Shown here: positions 54,729-64,000 of the stretch, piece by piece
Position numbering within the stretch: the stretch's first letter is position 1
Layout: each line of letters begins with the position of its first letter
Assembly (NCBI RefSeq): GCF_008974325.1
Contig: NZ_BKCG01000008.1
Location: 93,636-157,635 of the forward strand
Origin: Patiriisocius marinus
GTDB taxonomy: Bacteria > Bacteroidota > Bacteroidia > Flavobacteriales > Flavobacteriaceae
Reading direction: 5' to 3'
DNA: 64,000 nucleotides
Notes under the pieces: generated by a model
Databases searched by the model: none
What the model saw: only the letters and a program-made list of their open reading frames with translations
What the model was told of the DNA's origin: nothing
Program-made: the position numbers and the translations under genes

Positions 54729-57700
54729 TTATTCTTTTACAAACTTCTTTGTAATTGAACCTTCAACCGTTTTTATTGTTACCAAATAAATAGCACTATC
54801 TAAATTAGATACGTCAAGATTTGAAACAGTATTTGCATTTATTAATTGATTAACTACAGCTCTTCCTCTTAGATCAGTAATTTCAATACTTAAAATTTCA
54901 GCATTAGGAGAAGCTACGTTTAGTACATCTTTAGCTGGATTTGGATAAACCGCAACAGCTGATAATGAAATTTCATTTGTATTTAAAATTGAATTCTCAA
55001 ATAATACTGTAAAACGACTATTGTACACATCTGCTGAACTAGTAAAGGTATAATCACCTTCACTTAAATTAGTGGTGGTACCTAAAAGATTATCTATTAA
55101 ATAAACGGTAGCTGAACTAATTTCATTTCCTTCAAAGTTTGAAATTGAAATCGTATAGGTCAATTCATCATCAAAATATGTTGAGAAGCCCATTGGGATT
55201 GTCATACTAGAATCAAAAGCCTCTCTTGATTGAATACTCAAGTTTTGAGTTCCATCTTGTAGGTGTGTATATAAAGAAACTGCAGTTCCTATTTTTTCAG
55301 TATCGAAACCAACATCGAAACCTTCAGTTGCTGCATTTGTAAAACCAATTAGTATCATACTACTTAAGTTATTTGATTCCTCACGAACATTTAACCATAA
55401 ACGGTTGGCATCCTCAATAGGAGAGCGTAACGTAGAGTTTCCAGAAGTTAATCTCATAGAATTTTTAAATATAATATCTCCTCCCGCATTGGCTTTTATA
55501 CCAAAACCTTGTGCTGTAGAAATAATATTAGTTGGAACCGTTCCACCAGTAGCTGCAGTTCCACCCATACTATTTAAAGTTGATATGTCTTCCATATTAA
55601 AGTTTTGTTCTCCATAAGGTCCTGCCATTGTTCCAGGTGCAGTTAAATGATCCCAGAAATAAATTTCACTAATTATACCGCTATTAGCATCTAAAAAGGC
55701 CGTTGCGTCTATTGCAGATGGATATGGATTAGATAAAAAGTTGGCACTGTCATCTTTATTTCCATTATAACCTGCTGTGTACGTTATGTTTCCACTATTT
55801 AAAGTTCCTTCTTCAAATGTATAATCATAAGTGTCACTTTGAGTATATGAAGGTCTTACAATATAACCTGCAGCTTGTTCCATTGTACCAATTAATGGAG
55901 ATAAATCGTTTCCATCATCATCATAGAAGTTAACCCCTGCTATTGGAGCATCATCAAACATAGTATATAAACTCGTATTATGAGTAAGAACTTGATAAGC
56001 GCCGTCAAAAGTAGTACCTGTTGATGCATCCATTGGACTTCCTAAAAGCATAAATTCACGTTCATTTAACAAAGGTGTAGTGATGTTTACATTAATAGTT
56101 CCGTTATTTAATGTTTCAGCTGTAGCATCAATTTGTACAACGCTACCTTGATGGTTTACATTTAAAGTTCCATTCACTGTAATATCACCTGATGTTTGAA
56201 TATAACCATCTGCACTAACATTTAAAGTTCTACCAGGATTAATTATTATTGAACAAACATCTAAGCTATTTGCTGAAGTAGCCGTATAAGTGCCATTGAT
56301 AATAGCAACATCATTTGTAGTTGGTACATTAGGTGACCAAGCTGTTCCGTTCCAAGTAACTGTATCTCCACTGCAATCTGGTGAATAAGCACAAATATTG
56401 AAACTTCCAGAATTATTATTATCGTATTCATGTATTTCTACAAAATACGTATCACCAGGAGTTAAATCCTGATAAGCGATACCTGAGTATACTATACCTG
56501 AAACAAAATCATCATTACAAGCTAACTGTGTAGTTCCATCAGTGTCATAAAGAACCATAACTGTATCCAAAGTTCCTGATGTACCTTCACTTGACTCAAC
56601 AACTATATTACCATTAGCTGGTGCAACAAATTTATACCAAACATCATTTTCTAAACCATCTGTACTACCACAATCAGCAGATGCAGATTCAGGTGAATTA
56701 GTTGCAAATACTAATGATCCGGAGATATTTGTACAAGTAGTTCCTACTATTAACTCAGTTGCATCATCAAATTCATCGTTTTCAGGAGCAATTGACTCTC
56801 TTACACATAAATCAAAATCTACATAATTTGTAATTGTAGTATTTGTTGATCTAACATTAACTAAATATTCAACTCCTTGTGTTAATGATTCTAAAATAGT
56901 TGTTGTTGAACAACTAGCCCCTACTTGAGTTAAAGTCCCGCAAGATCCAGTATATAATGTTACATAAGTACTATTAAAACCTACTTCATCTGTTTCTGTA
57001 ACAGCAAACAAATAATTTGCTGTTGATGGAGCTGTAAATGTATACCAAACATCTTTTCCAGTAGTTGAACATCCATCTGGTGCAGTAGTTGAAGCATACG
57101 CAGTAGTTCCACTTACTTTATTAGCACAAGTATCATCAAGAGATAATGATAATGGATTAGCATTAAAACAACTATCATTTTCTGGTGAAGTTAACTGAAC
57201 TACGCATAAATCAAATTCCACATAATTTGTAACTGTGGTACTTGTAGATCTTACATTAATTAAATAAGTAATTCCTTGAGTTAATTCACCGTTATAGCTA
57301 GTGCTAAAACAACTTGCACCTTGCTGCGTTAAAGTTCCACAATCACCTGTATAAACCGAAACGTAAGTACTATTAAAACCAATATCTAATGTTTCGGTAA
57401 TCGAAATACTATGCAATGAAGTTACTAAAGGGGTGTATGAGTACCAAACATCTTTTCCTGTTGTAGAACATCCATCTGGTGCAGTAATAGTTGCCGCATT
57501 TGTGGTACCACTTAATTGATTAGCACAATCAAAATCGGTTGAAGCTGTAATTGAAATAGGATTACTACAAGAATCATTTACTGGTGGTGTAGCAAACGTA
57601 GTAAATGATGCAGGTCCTGTATATTCAATTTCACAATCTGATTTTATAAAGAAATCGTAATCATTTTCAGCCGTTAATCCTGAAATAGCCGCAGTTAAAT

Positions 57701-60110
57701 CTGAAGTACTACCAGAAACAACTGCTGTTCCTGTTGCGCCATCACCTGAAGCAACTACAATCCAATCATAGTTTGCAGTAACAATACCAGCGCTCCAAGA
57801 TCCTTCAGCTGTTGTGTCAGTTATTAATGATATCGATGGATTACTAGGTGATGCACAAGCTGGTGGAGATGTAACAATAAATTTATAATCCTCCGCTTCA
57901 CCTCTTCCACTTCCAAAAGAACAAGGAGATGGATTTTGACTATTATAATCAATCAAAATACGCATTCTATAATCTCCAACAGGCGTTTCTGAAGGTACAG
58001 AGATATCACCTGAAGGATTTGAAGTATAACCTCCAAAATTATAAACTCTTTCAGATGTTTCAAATTGTAAGTCGTTATTCCAGTCAATCCATATTGCTGC
58101 ACCAACAGTATTTCCAACGGTAGTAGATGTAAAACTAATACTTCCAGTTTCGTAAGATGTCACTGACATAGTATCATAATTATCTTGATAACCATCAGTT
58201 CCATATCCCGTAGAAGCATTACTTATATTAGTTGCTGTACCACCTGTAGTTGAAAAACTATCAATATATGAATTTGAATTATTACCAGAAACTTGGCAGT
58301 GTCCAGTATAAAAATCAACAGGACCAGCATAAGCACTAGGTATCATACCACATACAGCTCTAATATACACCTCATACGAAGTATTTGCCATTAAAGTTGA
58401 TATATCTACCGTTGGCATTCCAGATACCGGTGTCCCCATCGTTGTTGGTAAACCAGTATCAACTGGCTGCACTACATATTCCCAAGTCGTTTCTGTATCT
58501 CCTGGTGTCCAAGAAACTGTAGCTCCAGCAGTAGTAACATTACTTACTAATAATACTGTTGGTTCTAAACAAGCTGGTGGAGCTTCTACTGACCATTGCA
58601 TTGTAAAATCTCCATATAAGTTTGTATAATAATTTTCAATAATTATATAAACCGTTTGGTCTGCACCAGTATCATTTGTCCATTCAGTTACATCAAATTC
58701 TCCCCCATCAGTACAAATAAGCTCTGTATCTCCAGGACAAGTACCTCCATAAGCGACTCTATGAACTGAATCAAAAGTGTTACTAACTTGATTAATGCTA
58801 AACTCATAAGTATCAGGTACCAAAATTTTATAAAATAAATCTCTTCCTTGAGGTCTTAAACAACTTGTTTCATCAGTATTACTCACCCCCATAGTTATTG
58901 AAGCTGACAAAGGACTAGTTTCTAAAGCTAAATCAATTGCGCCTTCGCAATTATCATTATCAGGTGTTTCAATTTGTTCAATACATAAATCGAATTCTAC
59001 ATAATTAGCTGCAGTTGAAGAGGAAGAACGTATGTTTACCAAATATGTAGTACCCTGCATAAATGTATCAGAATAACTACTCGTATTAAAACAACTAGTT
59101 GGCCCTACTTGAGTTAACGAACCACAAACTCCAGTATAAAGAGTTAAATATGTTGTGTTAGAACCTATATCTAAAGTTTCAGATACACTAAAATTATAAA
59201 TACCTGTTTCAGAAGGAGCGAATTCATACCATACATCCTTACCTGTAGTTGAACATCCATTAACGGCATTAGTAGCTGCTGCATATGTAGTACCACTAAC
59301 TTTGTTTGCACAAGTATCATTTAAAGAAGCCATAATCATCATTGGACTAACACAAGAATCATTACTAGGAGGGATTCTGTACGTAAAATCTAAACTCTGG
59401 TAATTACCTAAAGCACCAGCACAATCTGAAGTTACGTATAAGGTATAATCGGAACCATCTGTTAAAATTCCTGATGTAACATTTGCATCTGAAGTTGTAG
59501 AAGTTGAATTTACTAAAGCTCCAGAAGCTCCTTGTAAAGCACCATCAGGTTGTATCTCATAACTATAACTAGTAGCCCCTATAGCATCATCCCAATCTAT
59601 TGCAACTGTGGCATCTGAACCAATATCTATACTTAAATTAGCTACATCAGGACAAGCAGGAGGAGCCGTAAATACTAAAGACCAATCAAAAGGACCTAGA
59701 TCATATCTATCATCCCATTCTATAAAATATTCAGTACCTGCTGTTACAGCAAATTCTGAAACTTCCGAAGCCCAGTTACTTCCATTTCCTAAATCACAAA
59801 CATCACCCGATGATGCTACTGAAGTTAATGCTGTACAAGTACCACTATGAATTTCAAGCTCAGTATCAGAACCTCCACCACAAGAACTTACAGTTATTGT
59901 TCCATCTAAAGAGGGTGTATATGAAAACCAAGATGCATCTCTTCCAGAAGTACTTGCTCCTCCAGTTCCATTATTAATAATAGTACCAGTAAAATTCCCA
60001 GGAACTATGACTAATGAAGAAGCACAATTATCACCACCATTCTGTGCCTGAAGAAATGACGTGAATAAAATTAAACACATAGTCGTTAATAAATAAGTAA
60101 TTTGTTTCAT
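54729..60110 (-). CDS. Giant T9SS type A sorting-domain surface protein
   Basis: 1793 residues with a signal peptide (FLQAQ, about residue 23). A series of ~130-residue beta-sandwich units carries the signature NDSC...SGTT...GCSTTGKDVWY...TYLTLYTGVCGSLTQVG, clearest from about residues 247, 846 and 977, with more divergent copies near 20, 383 and 1108. Fibronectin type III-like units (ACPDVANLSI, ACLEPTVLLVSN, ACASPSNPSI) alternate with them, and a GEVED-type domain (IWIDWNNDLQFETSE) lies near 660. A polymer-like region with NPYPSAIDA follows. The last ~75 residues are the T9SS sorting domain (ITDLRGRAVVN). Likely a surface adhesin, cysteine-rich and probably disulfide-stabilised. Confidence 0.9.
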   Translation of the reverse strand: MKQITYLLTTMCLILFTSFLQAQNGGDNCASSLVIVPGNFTGTIINNGTGGASTSGRDASWFSYTPSLDGTITVSSCGGGSDTELEIHSGTCTALTSVASSGDVCDLGNGSNWASEVSEFAVTAGTEYFIEWDDRYDLGPFDWSLVFTAPPACPDVANLSIDIGSDATVAIDWDDAIGATSYSYEIQPDGALQGASGALVNSTSTTSDANVTSGILTDGSDYTLYVTSDCAGALGNYQSLDFTYRIPPSNDSCVSPMMIMASLNDTCANKVSGTTYAAATNAVNGCSTTGKDVWYEFAPSETGIYNFSVSETLDIGSNTTYLTLYTGVCGSLTQVGPTSCFNTSSYSDTFMQGTTYLVNIRSSSSTAANYVEFDLCIEQIETPDNDNCEGAIDLALETSPLSASITMGVSNTDETSCLRPQGRDLFYKILVPDTYEFSINQVSNTFDSVHRVAYGGTCPGDTELICTDGGEFDVTEWTNDTGADQTVYIIIENYYTNLYGDFTMQWSVEAPPACLEPTVLLVSNVTTAGATVSWTPGDTETTWEYVVQPVDTGLPTTMGTPVSGMPTVDISTLMANTSYEVYIRAVCGMIPSAYAGPVDFYTGHCQVSGNNSNSYIDSFSTTGGTATNISNASTGYGTDGYQDNYDTMSVTSYETGSISFTSTTVGNTVGAAIWIDWNNDLQFETSERVYNFGGYTSNPSGDISVPSETPVGDYRMRILIDYNSQNPSPCSFGSGRGEAEDYKFIVTSPPACASPSNPSISLITDTTAEGSWSAGIVTANYDWIVVASGDGATGTAVVSGSTSDLTAAISGLTAENDYDFFIKSDCEIEYTGPASFTTFATPPVNDSCSNPISITASTDFDCANQLSGTTNAATITAPDGCSTTGKDVWYSYTPLVTSLHSISITETLDIGFNSTYVSVYTGDCGTLTQQGASCFSTSYNGELTQGITYLINVRSTSTTVTNYVEFDLCVVQLTSPENDSCFNANPLSLSLDDTCANKVSGTTAYASTTAPDGCSTTGKDVWYTFTAPSTANYLFAVTETDEVGFNSTYVTLYTGSCGTLTQVGASCSTTTILESLTQGVEYLVNVRSTNTTITNYVDFDLCVRESIAPENDEFDDATELIVGTTCTNISGSLVFATNSPESASADCGSTDGLENDVWYKFVAPANGNIVVESSEGTSGTLDTVMVLYDTDGTTQLACNDDFVSGIVYSGIAYQDLTPGDTYFVEIHEYDNNNSGSFNICAYSPDCSGDTVTWNGTAWSPNVPTTNDVAIINGTYTATSANSLDVCSIIINPGRTLNVSADGYIQTSGDITVNGTLNVNHQGSVVQIDATAETLNNGTINVNITTPLLNEREFMLLGSPMDASTGTTFDGAYQVLTHNTSLYTMFDDAPIAGVNFYDDDGNDLSPLIGTMEQAAGYIVRPSYTQSDTYDYTFEEGTLNSGNITYTAGYNGNKDDSANFLSNPYPSAIDATAFLDANSGIISEIYFWDHLTAPGTMAGPYGEQNFNMEDISTLNSMGGTAATGGTVPTNIISTAQGFGIKANAGGDIIFKNSMRLTSGNSTLRSPIEDANRLWLNVREESNNLSSMILIGFTNAATEGFDVGFDTEKIGTAVSLYTHLQDGTQNLSIQSREAFDSSMTIPMGFSTYFDDELTYTISISNFEGNEISSATVYLIDNLLGTTTNLSEGDYTFTSSADVYNSRFTVLFENSILNTNEISLSAVAVYPNPAKDVLNVASPNAEILSIEITDLRGRAVVNQLINANTVSNLDVSNLDSAIYLVTIKTVEGSITKKFVKE
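56787..59375 (-). repeat. Repeated ~390-bp domain units within the giant surface protein gene
   Basis: Units beginning near 59371, 57574 and 57180 (minus strand) are strongly similar. Each encodes the CSTTGKDVW core and an N-terminal NDSC. Two of them are directly adjacent (about 56787-57574), suggesting a recent tandem duplication, while the third lies 1.8 kb away. Boundaries are approximate. Confidence 0.75.
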
Positions 60111-60405
60111 AAAAAGAGGTTTGGGTTAATTCGAATCTGACTTAAATCTGTTAAATTATGTAATTAATTTAACAGATCATCAAATTGCAAAATAAAAAAA
60201 GTAATAAGTTATAAGTTATAATTCAACACTAAATCGTTCAATTACAAATAACTAAGCCTAAAGTGAATTATATCTGAAAAAATACATGATCAATAACTAT
60301 ATTAGCAATTCATAATAGAGTCTATAACTTATTTAATATATTTCTAAATTATATATCCCTAAAAGCAAAATCAACTATCAATATCACATAAAATGAATAT
60401 CTAAA
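60111..60405. other. Divergent intergenic region between the two large surface genes
   Basis: This is a 295-base AT-rich gap. It holds a 12-bp inverted repeat (60146-60177) close to the start of the giant T9SS gene and a short tandem ATAAGTT duplication near 60203-60218. No exact TAnnTTTG box was found on either strand. Confidence 0.6.
60146..60177. repeat. 12-bp inverted repeat upstream of the giant T9SS gene
   Basis: Arms 60146-60157 and 60166-60177 are perfect complements with an 8-base spacer. It lies 36 bases before the ATG at 60110. Lack of a T-run and position in a divergent region argue for an operator or 5'-leader hairpin rather than a terminator. Confidence 0.6.
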
Positions 60406-63400
60406 ATGAATTCTATTAAATATTTAAAAAAAATTAACAATATCGTTATTTCGTTAACATTAATTACAAGCATAATATCTTGTAAAAATGAACTAGAAAA
60501 TCACCCTACAACAGATACAACTATAGATAATGAAAATACAATAATAACGACACCATTATTCACTCAAGTAAGTGAAATTGATTCAGGGGTTTCTTTTATA
60601 AACTATAATAAAGAGAATAATGACTATAATTATTATTCATATGAATACTTCTATAATGGTGGTGGAGTCGCAACAGCAGATTTCAACAACGATGGGCTCT
60701 TAGATATCGTTTTTACAGCTAATATGGCACTTAATAAAATATACATAAATAGAGGTAACTTTAAATTTGAAGATATTACAAGCACAGCTGGAATAAACTC
60801 TAGCGCTAAAGATTGGTGTACAGGTGTTAATGTTATTGATATCAATAATGATGGATATCAAGATATTTTTATTTCTAGGGCTGGATGGTTTGAAAATGAA
60901 GAAGCTAATAAACTCAGGAATCTTCTGTTTATTAATAATGGAGATTTAACATTTACAGAAAAAGGGGAAGATTATGGTTTTAAAGATAATTCAAGATCAA
61001 CTCAAGCTTGTTTTTTTGATAAAGATAATGATGGTGATTTAGATGTTTACATTATTAACCATCCTAAAAAGTTTACTACTGTTAGAAAATCATCAGATGG
61101 ATCAATGTCTTTTATAGATGAAAATGCTACCTATAGTGACAGTGATAAATTGTACGAAAATAATAACGGAAAATTTACAGACATAACTAAATCATTAAAT
61201 CTTCAAAATGTATCTCACAGCTTAGGAATTAGAGCAGCAGATCTTAATAATGATGGTTGGCAAGATTTATATATAGCAAATGATTATTCAAAACCAGATG
61301 ATATATTAATTAACCAAAAAAATGGAACATTTAAAAACGAAAGAAATTCAGTTGTAAAACATATGTCTAAATTTAGTATGGGTGTAGATATTGCAGATAT
61401 TAATAATGATGGATTAGTAGATATTTTTAATTCTGAAATGTTAGGTAAAGACAACTATTCTAAAAAAGTCAATATGGCCTCTATGAATCCTGAATTATAT
61501 GAAGGATTCATAAAAGCTAATTTTCATTATCAAGATATGCATAACAGTTTACAACTAAACAATGGAAACGGAACATTTAGTGAAATTTCTTGGATGGCAA
61601 ACGTCGCAGAAACAGATTGGTCGTGGAGTCCCCTATTTGCTGATTTTGATAACGATGGTCTAAAAGATTTATTTGTTTCTAACGGCTATAAAAGAGATGT
61701 ACTAAATAAAGATTTTATGAGAAAATCAGGAAAAGAAGTCTTGAAAAATCCTAAAATTTTTGATTTAGTCCAAAACAATATTCCTGTCTCAAAATCATAT
61801 AATTATATATTTAAGAATAATGGAGACCTTACCTATAACGATAATTCAAAAAAATGGGGACTAAAAGATGTAGCTTTAAATACTAATGGTGCAGCGTACG
61901 CTGATTTAGATAATGACGGAGATTTGGATTTAGTATTAAATAATATAGAAGAAAGAGCCATAATCTATAAAAATAATAATATTGATAATAATAATTTTCT
62001 AACCTTAGATTTAATAGACAATAGTAAAATACCGTACGGTGTCAAAGTATCAATATTAGATCATGGAAAACAGCAGTTTTGGGAGTTAGGTAATACTAGT
62101 GGATTCCAATCTCATTCTGACACAAGAATACACTTTGGGTTAGGCAAATCAACAAAAGTTGATTCAATAGTAATTAACTGGCCTACTAAAGGTAAAAGAC
62201 TGTATACATCTCTCAAAATTAACAATATCAATAAAGTGAAATTTAGTGATGGAATTGTATATACACAACAAGACAAAAAGATTTCACCACTACTAACTAA
62301 TGTAACAAATCAAATAAGCATTTCAGATAAACATAAAGAATTAGAGTATGACGATTATAAAAAAGAAATATTACTTCCTCAAAAAATGTCTCAAGAAGGA
62401 CCTTTTATTGATGTAGCTGACATAAATGGTGATGGATTAGAAGATTTTTATCAAGGTAATGGGAGTGGATTTGCAGGAGTACTATATATTCAGAAACCAA
62501 ATGGAAAGTTTTACAAATCGCGGCAAAATGATTTTGAAAAAGATAAAATGAGTGAAGATATAGGTGTGTTATTTTTTGATTATGATAATGATGGAGATAA
62601 AGATTTATATGTCGTTAGTGGTAGTAATGAATATGAAATTAATAGTCCTCAACAATTAGATAGATTATATAATAATGATGGGCTTGGTAATTTCTCTAAA
62701 ACAATTAACGTGATTCCTAATATTTATGCCAGCGGCAGTTGTGTAAAAACAGCTGATATAGATAATGATGGAGATCTAGATTTATTTATTGGTGGTTTTC
62801 AAGTCCCACATAAATACCCTCAACCTGGAGAGAGCCAACTATTAATAAATAATGAGGGAGTTTTTACAAATGAAATTATAAGTAGAGCTGATGGTTTAAA
62901 CAATATTGGTATGGTAAAAGACGCAATATTTACTGATATTAATAATGACAAACAGATAGACTTAATAGTCGTTGGCCATTGGATGCCAATTGAAATTTAC
63001 ATTAATGTAAATGGGGTGTTTAAAAATAATAGTGAGGAATATAATACTAAAGAAAATGTAGGCTGGTGGAATACTATAACTACAGCAGATTTAAATAATG
63101 ATGGAACATTAGAACTTATAGCTGGAAATTTAGGTACAAATAGTAAACATAAAGCTACAAAAGAACAACCATTCGTAGTTATGGCTAAGGATTTTGATGG
63201 AAATGGAACTAATGATATTGCATTAGGTTATTATAATAATAACCAATTATATCCAGTAAGAGGATTACAATGTTCATCAGAACAATTGCCAGGCTTGAAA
63301 GAAAATATTCATTCCTATGCAGAATTTGGAAGTTTAACATTTGATGATATTTACAAAAATTATGACACTAGTAATGCTACAACACTTAAAGCAACTTATT

Positions 63401-63750
63401 TTGAAAGTTCAGTCTTGTATAATATTAACGGTAAATTTAAGTTTGAGAAATTACCAAATCAAACACAGATGGCACCTACCAATGGTATATTAATTAATGA
63501 TTTAGATTTAAATAAAACTTCGGAAATCTTAACAATAGGAAATTTTTATCCAGTTGAAATAGAAACAGGTAGATCTGATGCACATATAGGTAGTATATTA
63601 ACGAATGAATTAAAACCTATACCTTTAATAAAAACTGGTTTTTTTAATGATGGTGATGCTAGAGATATTAAATCTATAACTATTAATGGTGTAAAACATA
63701 TAATGATAAGTAATAATAGAGCTTCAATTGAATTTTTTAGAATAGAATAA
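60406..63750 (+). CDS. FG-GAP/VCBS-repeat lipoprotein with ASPIC/UnbV domain
   Basis: 1114 residues with a lipobox ending IISC (about residue 25). At least thirteen FG-GAP/VCBS-type calcium loops are spread along it (DFNNDGLLDIVF, DINNDGYQDIF, DKDNDGDLDVYI, DFDNDGLKDLFV, DLDNDGDLDLVL, DIDNDGDLDLFI...), which build a beta-propeller. An ASPIC/UnbV domain lies in the middle (about 530-610; YGVKVSILDHGKQQFWELGNTSGFQSHSD, IHFGLGKSTKVDSIVINWP). In Bacteroidota such proteins are outer-membrane lipoproteins often encoded near SusC/SusD pairs, but none is present here. The product is probably surface-exposed and calcium-bound. Confidence 0.88.
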   Translation: MNSIKYLKKINNIVISLTLITSIISCKNELENHPTTDTTIDNENTIITTPLFTQVSEIDSGVSFINYNKENNDYNYYSYEYFYNGGGVATADFNNDGLLDIVFTANMALNKIYINRGNFKFEDITSTAGINSSAKDWCTGVNVIDINNDGYQDIFISRAGWFENEEANKLRNLLFINNGDLTFTEKGEDYGFKDNSRSTQACFFDKDNDGDLDVYIINHPKKFTTVRKSSDGSMSFIDENATYSDSDKLYENNNGKFTDITKSLNLQNVSHSLGIRAADLNNDGWQDLYIANDYSKPDDILINQKNGTFKNERNSVVKHMSKFSMGVDIADINNDGLVDIFNSEMLGKDNYSKKVNMASMNPELYEGFIKANFHYQDMHNSLQLNNGNGTFSEISWMANVAETDWSWSPLFADFDNDGLKDLFVSNGYKRDVLNKDFMRKSGKEVLKNPKIFDLVQNNIPVSKSYNYIFKNNGDLTYNDNSKKWGLKDVALNTNGAAYADLDNDGDLDLVLNNIEERAIIYKNNNIDNNNFLTLDLIDNSKIPYGVKVSILDHGKQQFWELGNTSGFQSHSDTRIHFGLGKSTKVDSIVINWPTKGKRLYTSLKINNINKVKFSDGIVYTQQDKKISPLLTNVTNQISISDKHKELEYDDYKKEILLPQKMSQEGPFIDVADINGDGLEDFYQGNGSGFAGVLYIQKPNGKFYKSRQNDFEKDKMSEDIGVLFFDYDNDGDKDLYVVSGSNEYEINSPQQLDRLYNNDGLGNFSKTINVIPNIYASGSCVKTADIDNDGDLDLFIGGFQVPHKYPQPGESQLLINNEGVFTNEIISRADGLNNIGMVKDAIFTDINNDKQIDLIVVGHWMPIEIYINVNGVFKNNSEEYNTKENVGWWNTITTADLNNDGTLELIAGNLGTNSKHKATKEQPFVVMAKDFDGNGTNDIALGYYNNNQLYPVRGLQCSSEQLPGLKENIHSYAEFGSLTFDDIYKNYDTSNATTLKATYFESSVLYNINGKFKFEKLPNQTQMAPTNGILINDLDLNKTSEILTIGNFYPVEIETGRSDAHIGSILTNELKPIPLIKTGFFNDGDARDIKSITINGVKHIMISNNRASIEFFRIE

Positions 63751-63791
63751 CTTAGCAAAGTATTAATTATCCTTTATAGATTAATTATAAG

Positions 63792-63820
63792 AGAGCTATC
63801 AATATTTGATAGCTCTTTTT
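63792..63820 (+). terminator. Terminator after the FG-GAP lipoprotein gene
   Basis: An 11-bp perfect stem (63792-63802 with 63806-63816) and 3-base loop are followed by T5. Confidence 0.88.
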
Positions 63821-63899
63821 CGTTGTGCTAATATTACGTAATAATAAACTTGTATTATAGTACTAAGTAGTCCTGATGTATTTGTATCGTTTTACTGTT

Positions 63900-63952
63900 C
63901 CTCATTTGTTGAGATAGAAACAGGTAGAGTAGGATTTCTTGAGTTTACTGCA
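63900..63952 (+). pseudogene. Possible decayed copy of the FG-GAP gene 3' end
   Basis: The 21 bases at 63908-63928 match 63553-63573 of the lipoprotein gene except for one base (both encode VEIETGR in the same sense). The surrounding frame here reads SSFVEIETGRVGFLEFTA and then ends. It looks like a remnant of a duplicated 3' end, but the match is short. Confidence 0.3.
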
Positions 63953-63959
63953 AAAAAAA

Positions 63960-63989
63960 AGACTTGATTCAAATAAATGAATCAAGTCT
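63960..63989 (-). terminator. Terminator of a minus-strand gene beyond the right edge
   Basis: A 12-bp perfect stem (63960-63971 with 63978-63989) and 6-base loop are followed on the minus strand by T9. It implies a leftward-transcribed gene ending just outside the window. Confidence 0.8.
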
Positions 63990-64000
63990 TAAAGAAGGCG

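Noticed and set aside
56787..59375. CRISPR-like or phase-variable invertible repeats
   Set aside because: The repeats are long, direct, in-frame protein domains. No short regular spacers or inverted flanks are present.

Overview
The window is AT-rich chromosomal DNA from a member of the Bacteroidota, most likely a marine-type Flavobacteriaceae. The evidence is type IX secretion system (T9SS) C-terminal sorting domains, a porQ homologue, a TonB receptor with a carboxypeptidase-like N-terminal domain, many short lipoproteins, Bacteroidota-type promoters (TTTG / TAnnTTTG) and almost no Shine-Dalgarno sites. I see no prophage, plasmid, IS element, CRISPR array, rRNA or tRNA. The tyrosine recombinase is a housekeeping XerD.

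Layout. 1-4302 (minus): topoisomerase IV parE and parC (parC cut by the left edge), with a YhcG/DUF1016 PD-(D/E)XK nuclease-fold gene between them that overlaps the parC start by 4 bases. 4662-11909: PAP2 phosphatase, lysA, ychF, a coiled-coil exported protein, an alpha/beta hydrolase and rpsA. 12160-19110: two paralogous lipoproteins flanking a META-domain lipoprotein, then cmk, porQ and lon. 19355-22251 (plus): ECF sigma factor, anti-sigma-like membrane protein and two exported beta-repeat proteins in one tight operon. 22356-30917: repeat lipoprotein, MFS transporter, M48 protease, two tandem MsrB enzymes, an L-domain lipoprotein and lpdA. 31042-36485: aroQ, two outer-membrane barrels, xerD, rny, a probable 6S RNA, zapA and a small coiled-coil protein.

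36633-51789: M23 peptidase plus TonB receptor, cysteine desulfurase, thrombospondin-3 lipoprotein, Smr protein, a T9SS cargo protein, DUF2752 and CCC-motif membrane proteins, ornithine aminotransferase, a mechanosensitive channel, and rlmD with DUF6452/DUF6048-like genes. 51870-54484: a THUMP methyltransferase diverging from a methyltransferase/ZIP transporter pair. 54729-63750: a 1793-residue T9SS surface protein and a 1114-residue FG-GAP/UnbV lipoprotein. Most intergenic gaps between convergent genes hold one strong hairpin that can terminate both strands.

Most of the window is a conserved flavobacterial core. The points most worth a second look are the nuclease gene inside the topoisomerase IV operon, the structured RNA between zapA and rny, the sigma/anti-sigma operon with its two beta-repeat exported proteins, the cysteine cluster inserted in ornithine aminotransferase, and a set of -7 promoter boxes only 4-5 bases upstream of start codons. 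I found no clear evidence for a wholly new multi-gene system. The parE-DUF1016-parC arrangement is the best candidate.
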